DNA of 64,000 nucleotides from Sphagnum compactum (GCA_965153455.1 OZ234493.1:10096213-10160212), one strand, 5' to 3'; positions 37,947 to 48,871 are shown, counted from the first letter of the stretch. Numbers and translations: made by a program. Notes: a model not told the origin generated them from the letters alone.

Positions 37947-37989
37947 ATGACAATAATGCATGTGTTACTCGCACATGCATTATTGTCAT
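37947..37989. repeat. Perfect 18-bp inverted repeat with 7-nt loop
   Basis: ATGACAATAATGCATGTG (37947-37964) and its exact reverse complement (37972-37989) are separated by TTACTCG. The arms contain TGCATG-type RY-like sequence. The structure lies about 200 bp upstream of the exoribonuclease ATG, so it is in the promoter or the 5' leader. If transcribed it would fold into a strong hairpin on either strand. Confidence 0.9.
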
Positions 37990-38061
37990 GCGGGTAACAA
38001 GCCCTCACAAGCGCACATGCTCTTCTTACGACTCTTCTTTCCTTGCCTGAAGTCTCTGAAG

Positions 38062-38070
38062 AAACCCTAA
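38062..38070 (+). promoter_or_regulatory. Telo-box AAACCCTAA
   Basis: An exact AAACCCTAA motif 120 bp upstream of the ATG of the exoribonuclease gene. In plants this motif is common close to the transcription start of genes for RNA and ribosome metabolism. Confidence 0.5.
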
Positions 38071-38189
38071 ATCTACGAGGGTTGTTTTTGTTCTTGATGG
38101 AACTGGGACTTCCTAGTGAGGATACCAAGAACTAAGGCTAACAGTTGTCTGGTTGTTGAGCTCTTAGTTCCTGAGTTCTGAGCTCGGCA

Positions 38190-40133
38190 ATGTCATGTGA
38201 GGCAAATCAACAGTTGTTTGCAGACGAGGAGATGATGGACATGCCTGTGAGTGGCCAAGGGAAAAACCGGCGATTGGAGAAGAAGAAGAAGCTCTTAGTG
38301 CTTCAAGGAAAAGGATGCAAAAATGACTACTTTGATGTTTATGGTCCAGAAGCAAGAGTGGAGGTATGCCTTCAACCACCAAAACCTAATTCCAGGCTGA
38401 GCTTCCAAGATCTTCAGAATCTAGTGCAATGGATTTTAGCAGATGGTTGCAATCCGAAGTGGATTTTCGTCAAAAACAAGCCTCTTGTTACAAAGGTGGT
38501 CATGCTTCATATACCAGGCTTGGATGCTGCTCTTTACATGGCACATCAAGGTTCTTTCAGAAGCTTGGGTGAGTGTTGTGGAGTTCCTCGTGCTGTTGCT
38601 GCTGCAGTCGGTCCTCTGGCTACTACAGCTCAGACCCTAGAGGCTATCTTCAGCTGCCGAAAGACCCCACCGGGAAAGACCCAAACAGGAACATCTCAGA
38701 ATGTGGACCATTGTTGGAAACCCCAAAGCCATTGTAGTTGGCATCTTCATTCCAAACAACAGGACTTGGCTGATGCAGAGCTTCTTGAAGACCGGAACTC
38801 CTCAGATTTGGACACAGAGGAACAGAGAGTGAAAAGGAGGAAGGGGAGTAATGGGGATTCGTTGTGGAATGATTCAAAGTCTGGAGCATTTCCAGCTTCA
38901 TATTACACTCTGACAGAAAGGCAGATGCATGAAAATGGGTACCCAAAACCTGAGATTGCAGAAATTAGTTCCACAAAGCAGAATACATTGGGATTTGTTA
39001 GGACACGGTCAGCAGCAGTAACCTCAAAGCCATGGGAAATGGTGGCTATAGATTGTGAGATGTGCTGTACTTCTGAGGGCTTAGAGCTCACTCGAGTGTC
39101 AATGGTGGATCCTCTTGGCAATGTGATTCTGGACAAGCTTGTGAAACCGAAGAATGCAATCACAAATTACAACACTCAATTCAGTGGGATTACAGCAGAC
39201 ATGTTACAGGATGTCACAACAACATTGGAAGATGTGCAGGAAGAAATTTTGATGGTAGTATCAGCAGAGGTGATACTTGTTGGACACTCAGTAGAAAATG
39301 ATTTGCTCGCACTCAAGATCTATCATCCTTTAGTGATTGATACAGCTTTGTTGTATCAGCATCCTGAAAGGGGGTCTTCCTACAAGCCTGCCCTTCGTGC
39401 TCTGACATCTAGATTCTTGAGACGAAGAATCCAGGAGAAAAAGAATGGTCATGACAGCATTGAAGATGCTCGTGCAGCAATGGATTTGACCCTCCTGAAG
39501 ATTAAAAATGGTCCTGCATTTGGGAGGAGAATGAAGCCTTACTGTGAAAATTTGATACAAGTGCTGAGTAATCATGAGCGGTCCTGTACACTGATAGGAA
39601 ATAGAACAATGCTTCATCATTATGCTGTGGGCTCATGTAATGCAGTGATAGCAAACTCTGACAATGATGTCCTTGCCAGAGCTGAAAAGGAGGTGAGAAA
39701 AGCTTCAGTCGACTTTCTGTGGTTGCAGTTCTCTGAGCTGCAGTCTTATTATGAAGGTGAAGCTCAAAACCTGGAAGCTATGGCTCTCCATGTTGCTGAA
39801 ATGGCAGCCTTACTGACATGCAACAAAGGAGCCAAGACTTCAACCAAAATCAAACCTTGTCTTTCACAAGATCTCCAAACTGTGTTGACACAGTTGGATG
39901 ACCGCATAAGGAGGCTGCATGAAGCCCTGCCATTGAACAGCTTGATGATTACTTTCTCAGGTCATGGTGACACTCCAGGTGTAAGATGGCTTCAGGAACT
40001 GAAGTGGAAAAGCTTGCAGCTCCCAAAGCAGGCCAGTAATGAACGATGGACCCCACATAATGAGGCTGTCTTGGAAGAGTATGCAGCTCAAGCAGAGACA
40101 ACCCTTGCTTTTGTGTGTACAAAGACCTAACCT
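38190..40133 (+). CDS. DEDDh 3'-5' exoribonuclease, small RNA degrading nuclease (SDN5/REXO-like)
   Basis: Single-exon frame of about 646 residues from ATG 38190 to a TAA at about 40128-40130. The RNase H-like exonuclease domain spans about 282-440 with all catalytic positions: VAIDCEMC (D288, E290), LVGHSVENDLLAL (D371) and HDSIEDARAAMDL (H421, D426). The N-terminal part (72-150: FQDLQNLVQWIL, NPKWIFVKNKPLV, LHIPGLDAALY) is shared with plant SDN5/REXO5-type proteins, as is the C-terminal LPLNSLMITFSGHGDT block near 600-620. A basic cluster near 26-34 (KNRRLEKKKK) and KRRK near 215 suggest nuclear import. Family members trim the 3' ends of small or structured RNAs. The intact frame suggests function. 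The absence of introns is notable because, as I recall, relatives have several. SDN5 is the closest guess; another REXO-like paralogue is possible. Confidence 0.88.
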
Positions 40134-40836
40134 TGTCTGAAAGCTGTGGATGGTTGACTTGGATGCTTCCCCCAGATGCCTCCTTTTAGAAAAATCTGGG
40201 ATGTAGCAACATGTTTAATGGAGATTCTTGTGGGGGTGAGTTTGCTCAGACGCAGATCCATTCACGGATGCCTGCATTCTCAAATTCCAAATTTGCAAAC
40301 CCAAAGTTGGTGTGCATGCAGTATGGTGTGACCTCCATGCTGCTGATCACTGCCCACACTCCTGCAGTCATGTGGGTTCAGGCAATCATTCTATGGGATC
40401 ATCAAACTGGTCGCTTACAATTTTCAAAAGCTGCTCCACAACCATCACTCACACAGGTATAGAGGCATGGTGCCATTTTGCTGCACACAAATTTTGGATG
40501 TATGTACTCAAGGTAGGTTGCCAAGGATATCAGCAAGAAAGTACATCTCTTGGGGGTTCCCTTTCTGCCTGAAAGGGTGTGAGACAAAGGTCACTTTATC
40601 AGATCTCATGTCACTGCAGCTAGGTAACTTAGCCCAAGCCTACTGACTTCACAGGATCTCCTGGTTGGGTTGAACAAATGTTTGATTCTGGAAATTGTAC
40701 TTTGGCATTACTATGATTGATTGGAGTATCCATGTCTTGAGACTTCATTCTTATATTGAAAGTCTGACTTCATTGGTATTACAATTTAGTCCTGTGTGAT
40801 ACCTAGTTGCTCTCTCTCCTTTTGTCAATGCTGTAG
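40134..40836 (+). other. 3' flank of the exoribonuclease gene / upstream part of a possible second gene
   Basis: No protein is recognised. Possible donors (CTCAAG|GTAGGT near 40515; GGG|GTGAGT near 40230) could belong to upstream exons of the candidate exon that begins at 40837. I could not build a convincing phase-consistent model. Confidence 0.3.
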
Positions 40837-41070
40837 AGTAGTGTCATAGATAGCAAGGATTCCTTTGGAAGGGCAACTATCTACCCAGCACAGGAACACA
40901 GTAGAAAGCTGTGCGTGGGCAAGGGAGTGATGTGGGGGTTGATGGGTGTGTCAGGTGCAATATTACTGATGCAGATGCATGAGGAGATTGTGAAGAAGCA
41001 GCTGGAGGCTGGTGGAGACGCAGACCTTAAACAACACTTACATCTTGCTTGGCGTCCAAGCAACAAATGA
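40837..41070 (+). CDS. Candidate terminal exon of an unrecognised small membrane protein
   Basis: Directly after a strong acceptor (TTGCTCTCTCTCC...GTCAATGCTGTAG|A) an open phase-0 frame runs 77 codons to TGA at 41068-41070. It has protein-like character: a short N-terminal polar part (RATIYPAQEHSRK), a hydrophobic, Gly/Met-rich segment (GVMWGLMGVSGAILLMQM) that could be one membrane span, then a charged tail (HEEIVKKQLE, then HLAWRPSNK at the end). The first internal ATG would give only about 46 residues, so the segment is more likely an exon end than a whole gene. I do not recognise the family. Upstream exons are unknown, and it could also be chance. Confidence 0.4.
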   Translation, partial: SSVIDSKDSFGRATIYPAQEHSRKLCVGKGVMWGLMGVSGAILLMQMHEEIVKKQLEAGGDADLKQHLHLAWRPSNK

Positions 41071-42028
41071 TGCTTGACTCTTTATGGAAGCTTAACATTG
41101 CATATATTGAGCTTACTCTTTCCCAAGTTTGCCAATTGGTAGAGTAATTTGGCTTTGATGTTGCAGTTCATATGATGTCTGTTCCTATACCAACCTGTGG
41201 CCTGTAGGGGTGCCTGCTATGCAGATGTCTACTCTGCTCAATTTGTTCAAGTCACTTCTATTAATTAGCAACTATTTGTGCTGGTGGATAGGCTACGCTG
41301 GTATTTTGTGCAACCTTGTGCTGCTGCATTGCTGTTTTTTTTGTTGGTCTGTACAGTTGTATATGTCCAAAGCCTACTAAAAAACCTATCAGCTCCAAGA
41401 GGAGTTCAGGAGTTCAAATCAACATTGGTTTCTTTAGAGACTCCTGTAGCAAATTGTCTGAGGTTGGGGATATGTAGATCATCTCCCTGTGTGGCAGTGT
41501 GGGAAAGAGGAGGACTACATTTCTATAGACAGCTCCAGTATCTTTGTCTCTTCAGCAGGCAAAGATAGACTTCAGGGTTTGGTTCATGGTCCTACTTTGT
41601 ACATTATTGAAATTTAACTGTCCTCTAGTTCTTGAGCTCCAAGAGCCCTCATGGAAAAATGTCACTACAGCCAATGTCAGAAAACACACCAACTTAGGAA
41701 TTTTTGCTGATTCATCAGCTGATTAGACTGATAATGCCTTTGAAATTAGGTTTGTGGTGGTCAAAAGCAGGAAAGATTCTGCTAAGATGTGTTGCAAGGT
41801 GTGCATATGTTGGTACTTCACTATTTTCTCAGTGCAACTGTGTGGAGCAGCTAAAAGTTTGACCTTTTAGCAGCAGCAGCACACTTTTGCTAGTTTTCTT
41901 CAAAGGTTCACACTCAACCCTAAATCAGTCTCAGGATGTACTGCTTTATAAATTCACCACAGATTAACTTCACTCAAAATTCAGTTTGTCCTGTTGAAGG
42001 TACACTAACTCAATGGAGTTTACTTATC

Positions 42029-42091
42029 AGTAAACTGGTTTATCAGATGATGAGTACTGCAGTAAACTGGTTTATCAGATGATGAGTACTG
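42029..42091. repeat. Perfect 31-bp direct duplication, period 32
   Basis: AGTAAACTGGTTTATCAGAT... occurs at 42029-42059 and again at 42061-42091 without mismatch. It is a recent local duplication. Confidence 0.95.
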
Positions 42092-43151
42092 ACCACATGC
42101 TAGTTCTTAATCACTGGACCCTCTGAGCCCAGTTTACCATGGGTGTCAGGATAGTGGCTTATGTGTTGAGCATTTTGCTTCACATGGAACTTCCAGACAT
42201 CTTCCCTCAGTTGCAAAGGTGATAGGTACAACACTCCAGTGCCTCATGGGTAGCCAAGTGTGGGGTACAAGCCAGATTTTCCTGCTCAGAAATTCCTGTT
42301 TCCTAGCTGTTAGCAGTGTGCAAAATCAGTACTCACTGTTCTACTAGTGAAGACATAGCCCTCTAGTTGCTGCTGGCCCAGTACTCAAGGAGATAGGCTT
42401 GCAGTACTGATGAGGAGGATAAAGCATTAGTCCTTGCCCATGTGTTTCAGCTGATGAGAAAGTCTCACAAATCTCTCTGTTCATCTCCTTCTCAACCCTC
42501 TTCCTGCACAGAAGTAGTGCAGAGTATCAAAGAAAGTTCTTTGAGGAGAGTTCCCCTGTGTATACCTTCACTTGTCTAGAAGACAGTAGTACTAAGCTCT
42601 TGACATGCAGAATTTAACACTCTGCATACAGGTTGCTGGACATGCTGCTGTAAGTTGCCAGATCACTTGTAACATGTTTTCCTTGATAGTCAGTTTTAGT
42701 GATGTTTGTTTGTTTATGATGAGATCAGCAGAAACTAGCAGTACAGCAGGACATCATGTCATAAGATCAAGAGCTCTTGGTACTAAACACCACTGGAGAT
42801 GGGTCTTCACTCACTTTCTCTCTCTCTTGAGTTCTCATTTACTCAACTCTCTTTTGAGCAAGAATTTGTTTTCTCTCTCACTCTCTTCATCTCTCATACA
42901 TGATGTTTGTGAATCTCTCTCTCTTAAACACACTGTGACAGTGGAAAAGCAATCTGAGATTCCTTTTTACTCAATATGTCCAATAGAATGTACAATGTTG
43001 AGTGGAGATTTGGCAGCTGCAGAAGATCTGCAAGTTTACAATGTTGGTAAAGTTTAAAGTTGACTTGCAGGATTGCAGCAAGCATGCAGGATCAGGCAAG
43101 TCTCATTTACAGGCAGCGCACTGAAGATCTGGTGTGTGAGCCATGTCCCCA

Positions 43152-43295
43152 CTTGATCTCTAGTTGCAATACTTTAAGCTATGTCAATTGATCTCGAGTT
43201 GCCATACCTTGAGCTATGTCACCTGATCTTGAGTTGCAATTCCTTGAGCCATTTCACTTGATCTCAAGTTGCAATTTACTTCAAGGTATGTTGCC
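43152..43295. repeat. 35-bp tandem repeat, about four copies
   Basis: Units of the pattern TTGATCTCGAGTTGCAATAC + CTTGAGCTATGTCAC repeat four times. The first three measure 35 bp, and the last is diverged. The repeat lies about 800 bp downstream of the F-box gene stop. Confidence 0.85.
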
Positions 43296-44064
43296 TCATC
43301 TCTTGAGCTAGCAATACTTGATCGCTGAGAGAAAGAAAGGGGGTGCTGCAGCTAGTGCAACAGCAATGTGTTGACAACGTGAACTCAAAAGCTGCATCCA
43401 GAAAGCTAAAATTGTAAATCTGATCTTTTTTTCAGCTGCTTGTCTCAGATAAATTTCTTCTGCTTAGTGATAGTTTTACTTAAGTTTTACTTACACAACA
43501 AAACAAAGTGCCATTGAAGCATCAGCTGCTGATGCAAAAATCTATGCTGCTTGAGTATGGGAGCTTGGTGGCCACTGATTTTCTGGGCAGAGTGGGATGG
43601 CCAACTAATTGCTGCACCACTGCATAGCCATGTTACCTTTCTCTGAGAAATTTGTCCACATCAGATTGCTCTCAAAGAACCCAGATTGTTCAAGAATGGT
43701 GGTGCAGATTGTTCAGGTCTGGTGCAGCAGCGTCTCCATAGCACCTCATTCACAGAAATGTTGATTGATGCAGATTGGGGTTTCTGAGATGTGGGCAAAT
43801 TTTTCCCTGCAGGTTGAGGGACATCACGTTGCCAAATGAGCTTCAACAAAAAGCAGTAGCAGAACCATCCAACCAACTTGGATCTGTCACTAGTGTTTGC
43901 AATTGTACATGAACAATTGTGAGAAATTGATCCTGGAATGTTTCAATGCTGCAGAGATTTGCTGTAGATTTTGTACCTCTGCCGTATGAAAGCAGTGTTT
44001 GTTGACATGCATGTGTTGTGGATGCTGCATTGTTGAGTCGTGATTATCCTGAGGATGATGATTC

Positions 44065-45513
44065 TCAGGGCACAGCATCAAATCGTGGCTCGAACATAGA
44101 CCCCTCCACAAGCTCTGCTGCATCCCAAGCCGGACGAGGCAACGAGCACCAGACTTTCTTGGATATATCGTAAGTCATCATAAGCTGCTGCTGCCGCCGG
44201 GAGGAGGAGTCTGCAAAAATGGAAGAACTCTGCATTGCGGAAGCCATACCTACAAGAAGAAAGACATTGTTGCACACGAAGAGAGAGAGTCTGAGATAGG
44301 GACGAAACTCTGCATGGCCGCAGCACACGTTCTTCCAAGCAGCAAGCTGCCCCGGCGATTCCAGCTCCCATATCCCGTTGAAGTCCGGCCTCTCACGATA
44401 GATGAAAACTCGGCCTTGGCTTTCTTGTACGACGCAAGAAGTGTAGCGACGCCAAGGCTTGACATCACTGGGCACCGCGACGTCATTCAGACGCTTCATC
44501 TTGGCGTCGAACGTTGCCAAGCCGAGGTACTTCACATCCCTGCTGCACTCTGGACTACTCGCGCAGGGATAGGAGCTGCTGCTGGTCCCCTGAAATTGAT
44601 CATCGAAGTGTCTCCAGATTCCTACGGGCGCAGGACTTGCAAGCACATGTGCATCGCTCGTATTCCATCTATCCGTCCCCGAATTGTACACCTCCATGAC
44701 CACAGACTGTGCGGAGTCCTCGCCCTTCCCGACGACGAAGATCGTGTAAGTCTCCATTCTAGTCTCTTCGCAGTCCATCACCATCTTCACCAGGTGCGGG
44801 AACGAGCGGATGTGACGCAAGGGTGGAAGCTCCCGACATGTGTTTGTGAGCGGGTTGCACACAATTGCTCCGTAGCTCCATCTTGTATAGCGAATGAAGA
44901 AACACAGCAAACCTCCGGCTGTTGCAAACGGTCCGACTCCGCTTGGAGGGAGACAAGAAAGCTCTGTCGAGTACCATGCCTTCTCTGGAGCATCGTATAT
45001 GGAGACTTTGTAGCCAGCTTTCTCCATGTTTTCCCGAACAAGCCCAAACCGGGGAGCAGCGGATGCAGAACTTGCAAACGTTTTCTGGAAGTTCCGTAAG
45101 AAGATAGACGAGAAAAGAAGCTCCGAGTTTTTGCAGCTTTTCCAAAGGGGAGTCAAGCGGAGAAGCGACTTGAGAGGGAGGTGCTCAAACACAACCATCA
45201 ACAAGCTCTCTGGTAGATTCTGCCACAATTCAGGATCCATAATTACGCCTCCTTCGCTCAGATTTTCTTCACTGTAGGCGGCCGATTCTTTGTATTCCGG
45301 AGCTGTGAATAAAGTCTTCATGGATTCTTCTGAAGACCGTTTCACGACGAGTTTCTCCGTCTCCGCTTCTACAAACTCCGGGCTATTTTCGTGACTCGGC
45401 GGTGACACACGACTCATGAGTTCCAGGCTTTTGTCGCATTCGTCAAGATGAGGTGAAGCTGCCTGAAATCTCAGCAGACTGACGTTTTCTATCACTTCCA
45501 CGAGTCCACTCAT
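44065..45513 (-). CDS. F-box protein with kelch/galactose-oxidase-like C-terminal domain
   Basis: Single-exon frame of 482 residues from ATG 45513. An F-box lies at about 95-140: MDPELWQNLPESLLMVVFEHLPLKSLLRL, then KSCKNSELLFSSIFLRNF. F-box proteins link targets to SKP1-CUL1 ubiquitin ligases. The rest (160-480) has the look of plant F-box/kelch proteins of the HWS type, with YDAPEKAWYSTELSCLPPSGVGPFATAGGLLCFF, VCNPLTNTCRELPP, VEVYN-like VVMEVYNSGTDRW, GRVFIYRE, WELE and LMMTYDISKKVWCSLPR, as degenerate blades of a beta-propeller. The 90-residue N-terminal extension is Ser/Glu-rich and shows no domain. Translation could start instead at Met92 (MDPELWQNLPE). No frame breaks are seen. The substrate is unknown. 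The gene is convergent with the exoribonuclease gene. Confidence 0.85.
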   Translation of the reverse strand: MSGLVEVIENVSLLRFQAASPHLDECDKSLELMSRVSPPSHENSPEFVEAETEKLVVKRSSEESMKTLFTAPEYKESAAYSEENLSEGGVIMDPELWQNLPESLLMVVFEHLPLKSLLRLTPLWKSCKNSELLFSSIFLRNFQKTFASSASAAPRFGLVRENMEKAGYKVSIYDAPEKAWYSTELSCLPPSGVGPFATAGGLLCFFIRYTRWSYGAIVCNPLTNTCRELPPLRHIRSFPHLVKMVMDCEETRMETYTIFVVGKGEDSAQSVVMEVYNSGTDRWNTSDAHVLASPAPVGIWRHFDDQFQGTSSSSYPCASSPECSRDVKYLGLATFDAKMKRLNDVAVPSDVKPWRRYTSCVVQESQGRVFIYRERPDFNGIWELESPGQLAAWKNVCCGHAEFRPYLRLSLFVCNNVFLLVGMASAMQSSSIFADSSSRRQQQLMMTYDISKKVWCSLPRPAWDAAELVEGSMFEPRFDAVP

Positions 45514-46139
45514 GTAGCTCGAAAGCTCGACGTCGATTCTTCAGAACACACTTCTCAAGTCCAGGCTTCAGGTCATTCTCTTCTCCCTGACAAGTCCTGA
45601 ATCACGACTACGCTTCGCCTGTCAGTTCCTCCTTTTTCTGCAACTCTAGGAAAGGGTCACGAGCGACATTCTTTGACACACAAAGGAAAAAGAAGGCAAA
45701 ACTCAATGTGTGCAAGCATAATATGAAAAACTGAGAAGCAAAACTCTACAAAGATCAAAAGAGAATTTGGCAAAGATCAAACAAGAAATTTTTCGCACTT
45801 ACAAGTTTTATAGAATCCCCATTTAAGAGTGTAGCTAAGTTACAAGAGGGAGATTTACAAAAGCCAAAAAGACTATGGAAATTGAAATTGAGTTAAGACT
45901 TAGTGGAACTTAGTTCAGTGGCAGTTCACAGGCGAGAGCACGGCCAACACCGTCTGCTTCTATTCTGGTCTTGAAGATTCTCCTATAGACGCTGCTGTTG
46001 CTACCTGTAGAGAAATAGAAATTATCTAAAATATGAGATTCCAAGATTTGTTTGTGCAAATTTATGTCTCAGTTCAAAACACAACTGAAGTTGAGCTCAT
46101 GTGCACAATTTGCACATCTTCTGGTACTATTCAGGTGGT
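45514..46139 (-). promoter_or_regulatory. 5' leader and promoter region of the F-box gene
   Basis: This stretch lies upstream of ATG 45513 on the minus strand. It shows no long frame or recognised element. Five repeat units of about 80 bp follow farther upstream. Confidence 0.35.
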
Positions 46140-46540
46140 GTGAAAGTATGCCAAGATGTAGCAGCACCCGTCGCCAGCAGTTATGCTACATGTACTGCAA
46201 TTTACAGCAGGTACTGAGACCAATTTCTTTCCAAACTGTAGTGCAGCCAGGGCAAGCATTTGTGCTACATCTCCTGCAATTTACAGCACTGGGTACTGAG
46301 ATTCTTGCTGAAATGTAGCTCATCCAGGGCAAGGATTTGGTGCTACATCTCCTGCAGTTTACAGCACCAGGTACTGAGATCAATTCATTGCTGAAATGTA
46401 GCTCAGCCAGGGCTAGGATTTGTGCTACATGGCCTGCAATTTACAGCACCAGGTCCTGAGACCAAGTCCTTGCCAAAATGTAGCTCGAACTGGGCAAGGA
46501 TTTGTGCTACATTTACTGCAATTTACAGTAATTTCAATTA
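46140..46540. repeat. Tandem repeat of about 80 bp, five copies, upstream of the F-box gene
   Basis: Units share GTGCTACATCTCCTGCAATT, TACAGCACCAGGTACTGAGA and GAAATGTAGCTCAGCCAGGG. Starts of GCTACAT are at 46185, 46264, 46342, 46424 and 46505, giving periods of 79, 78, 82 and 81 bp. No consistent frame runs through it. It lies 0.6-1.0 kb upstream of the F-box start. Confidence 0.92.
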
Positions 46541-48349
46541 CTGACAGGTCTCTCCATTTGGCCTTAACTTAGGTCTACAATTGGCAAATTGCTGTTCAAG
46601 CTGGTGCATTTCACATCTGTTCACTTGAATGTATTTCATAGATTTGTTGAGGCTGAATTGAGGAACTTGGGTGAGAGTTTTAGAATCTGGGACATAAGGT
46701 TGGTTGTTAACAAAAAGAAAAGAAATAGCATGTTCAAATGGAGCACTTCATGGGCAAACAATCAATTGAACCACTCTAGTGCTCAAGAGTAGCTATACGA
46801 GATCTGATTTCATGTGTATTGGAGGGCAAAATGTGTTGTTTCCCTTTTCTCCCAACCTACCCTGCAAGATGGCTAGTACAAATGGTTGAAGTTTGCATTT
46901 GGATGCATGATTTGGGTCACCATGTGGCCTTGTAGTGCTTAAGAAGGGCCTTGGTTAGTACAATGAGGTTGAAGATATTCAATTGGATAATATGTGTTTT
47001 GGATCAACATGTGACCATGAAGTGTTCAACAACTGTTATAAAGGCTAATGGCAGATCTGATTTCCTATTGCTGAGAGGGCATGTGCATGATGCTTGATGT
47101 TTCCTGTTATCTTAAAATGCAAGATTCCGGCATATCCAGGATGGATCTGCACTTGGGATAAATGTTTTAGGAACTACCATGTGGTCTTGTGGTGGACTGG
47201 AATATTGTCCTGTCATTCTGTCTTGTATATGTTGGACTGGGAAGCATTAAGGGCATTGCTCTAACTCCCTGGGAATTCAATGAAAGTGGCTCAATTTGTT
47301 CCCTTCTTTTTGCAAGTCTGACATGTTGATACTTAGTGACACCATTGGGATTTTGCAAAAGGGTCCATCTAAGGTTGAAATTGTGAAGCTGTCAATTGAA
47401 CTGCAGGTCATCCAAACATGTACATGTAATTCTCTTGTTGTTGATGGAGGAGATCAGTATAAGTTTACTGGTTGTTATGGGTTGTCTGCAGGTTGCACTG
47501 TGAGGTTCAATTTGGATATCGGTTTGAAGGTGAACATAATGTAACCAGACTTAAGCATAAGAAGATATTACAAGAACCACTTTGACTTGTTGACTGGCAG
47601 GCAGAAATAAGTGCCCCCAAAAACCAGGAGGGCAGAACTGAAATCGAATGAGATGAAAAGGATGATAACCATAAACCATGAATTTAGCAAAAGCCCATGA
47701 ATTTGTTAGAACAAGCAAAAAGCTGGCCTCATGTCGACACTTGAGAAGGAGGCATTAGAACTAAGTAGACAAATGTGACGATGTGGAACCAAACACCCTC
47801 ACATTGCTGTGGGGTATCTGAATGCTTGTGTAGTGCTTGTAATGGTAATTGAACACAAGTGATGAAATGTCAGCAAGGGAAGCAGGAACTGCAGAAAAAG
47901 TTATTTCAACAAATACAACAGGAAGGTGCGGAGTGTGGACAAGTGTTGTGTGGGTATTAAATCTGCTACAGATACCTGTCAGTTATCAACCTGGGTATAA
48001 ACCCACTTCCCCACACAGGGCCGGGGTGAAAAAAATTTAAAAGACTGGTTTTGGTATGGAACCTTGGTACTCAATTTTTCTGAAAAATTCAAATAACCAC
48101 CTTTCTAACCGTCAGTTTTTCGCTGGTTCTTTCATGAAAACTACGAGTTCTTTGATGTTTAAAGAATCAGAACTGTTTGGTTATTTAAAAGAATCAGAAA
48201 ACTGCACAACACTGGTGTGGACCCTGCCACTTTTGTGGGGCTCCTGAAGCCATGAGTCATGGTGGTGGCACTTGAAGACTCAAGAGGAGAGGCCTGCTTG
48301 TCTGCTACTCTTGAAGAGATCACTCTGAGTGGTTGAGGTGAGTTCACAC
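46541..48349. other. Spacer with no supported gene
   Basis: Short frames only. The best, at 47323-47544 on the plus strand (73 codons from ATG, ending GLSAGCTVRFNLDIGLKVNIM), is unrecognised and lies across CTGCAG sites that look like splice acceptors, so it may be a gene fragment. I would not call it a gene. Confidence 0.35.
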
Positions 48350-48871
48350 CAGTGTTGGCTGGTTATTGAGAACATACCTGGTTGTCAACCCAGTTATTGA
48401 TAACCTCCCAGCCAGTTATTGATTTTTTGAAAATCAATAATAACTTACCCGCTTGGTATTGAATTTTCAAAATTTAATTAACTAACTTCCATCTAGGTAG
48501 GTTATCAATCCTAAAAACATTAAACATTGTTATCATAAAAAAGAGAAAAATTAAGATTTTAAAATAAAAATTAAAAAAAAATATATATATATATATAACG
48601 AGTTGTTCTCAACAAGGTATTTGAGAATCGACCTTTATGCATAAGGGATGATTATTACTCACAAATAATAGAGTAAACTGATAATTAAGGGTATTACTTT
48701 GACAATGAAATTGATAATTAGGGAGTCTATTTTTTTAATTTTATCCAAAGCTATTAGTCTGCTAGAAATTGATCCTATCTCATCAATTATATTTAATTTT
48801 CACAGTTGATGGAAAAGTTTTAACCTACTTGGTCTATTATTGCCAAAAAAAAATATAGCTAGCCAACACTG
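48350..48871. mobile_element. hAT-type MITE (522 bp)
   Basis: The left end CAGTGTTGGCTGGTTAT and the inverse of the right end CAGTGTTGGCTAGCTAT match at 15 of 17 positions. The flanks GTTCACAC (48342-48349) and ATTCACAA (48872-48879) match 6 of 8 and are probably an aged 8-bp target duplication. There is no coding capacity, and the internal DNA is AT-rich with an (AT)n run near 48577-48594. Its first nine bases equal those of the 3.9-kb hAT element at 29883. Confidence 0.85.

Larger units (their letters stand above)
41071..44064. other. Convergent spacer between the exoribonuclease and F-box genes
   Basis: No gene can be supported. The longest plus-strand frame (42605-43057) is low-complexity Ser/Leu-rich and looks like pyrimidine-rich non-coding DNA. 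The spacer contains the short tandem repeats listed separately. The part near 44064 is likely the 3' UTR of the F-box gene. Confidence 0.4.

Noticed and set aside
42605-43057. 150-codon plus-strand frame
   Set aside because: Ser/Leu-rich translation of CT-rich DNA. There is no domain and no supported start context.
44314-45099. 261-codon plus-strand frame antisense to the F-box gene
   Set aside because: It lies wholly opposite the conserved F-box/kelch frame and has no recognisable domain.
47296-47544. Small plus-strand frame ending GLSAGCTVRFNLDIGLKVNIM
   Set aside because: Protein-like in look but unrecognised, short and isolated. It could be a gene fragment, but the evidence is too weak.
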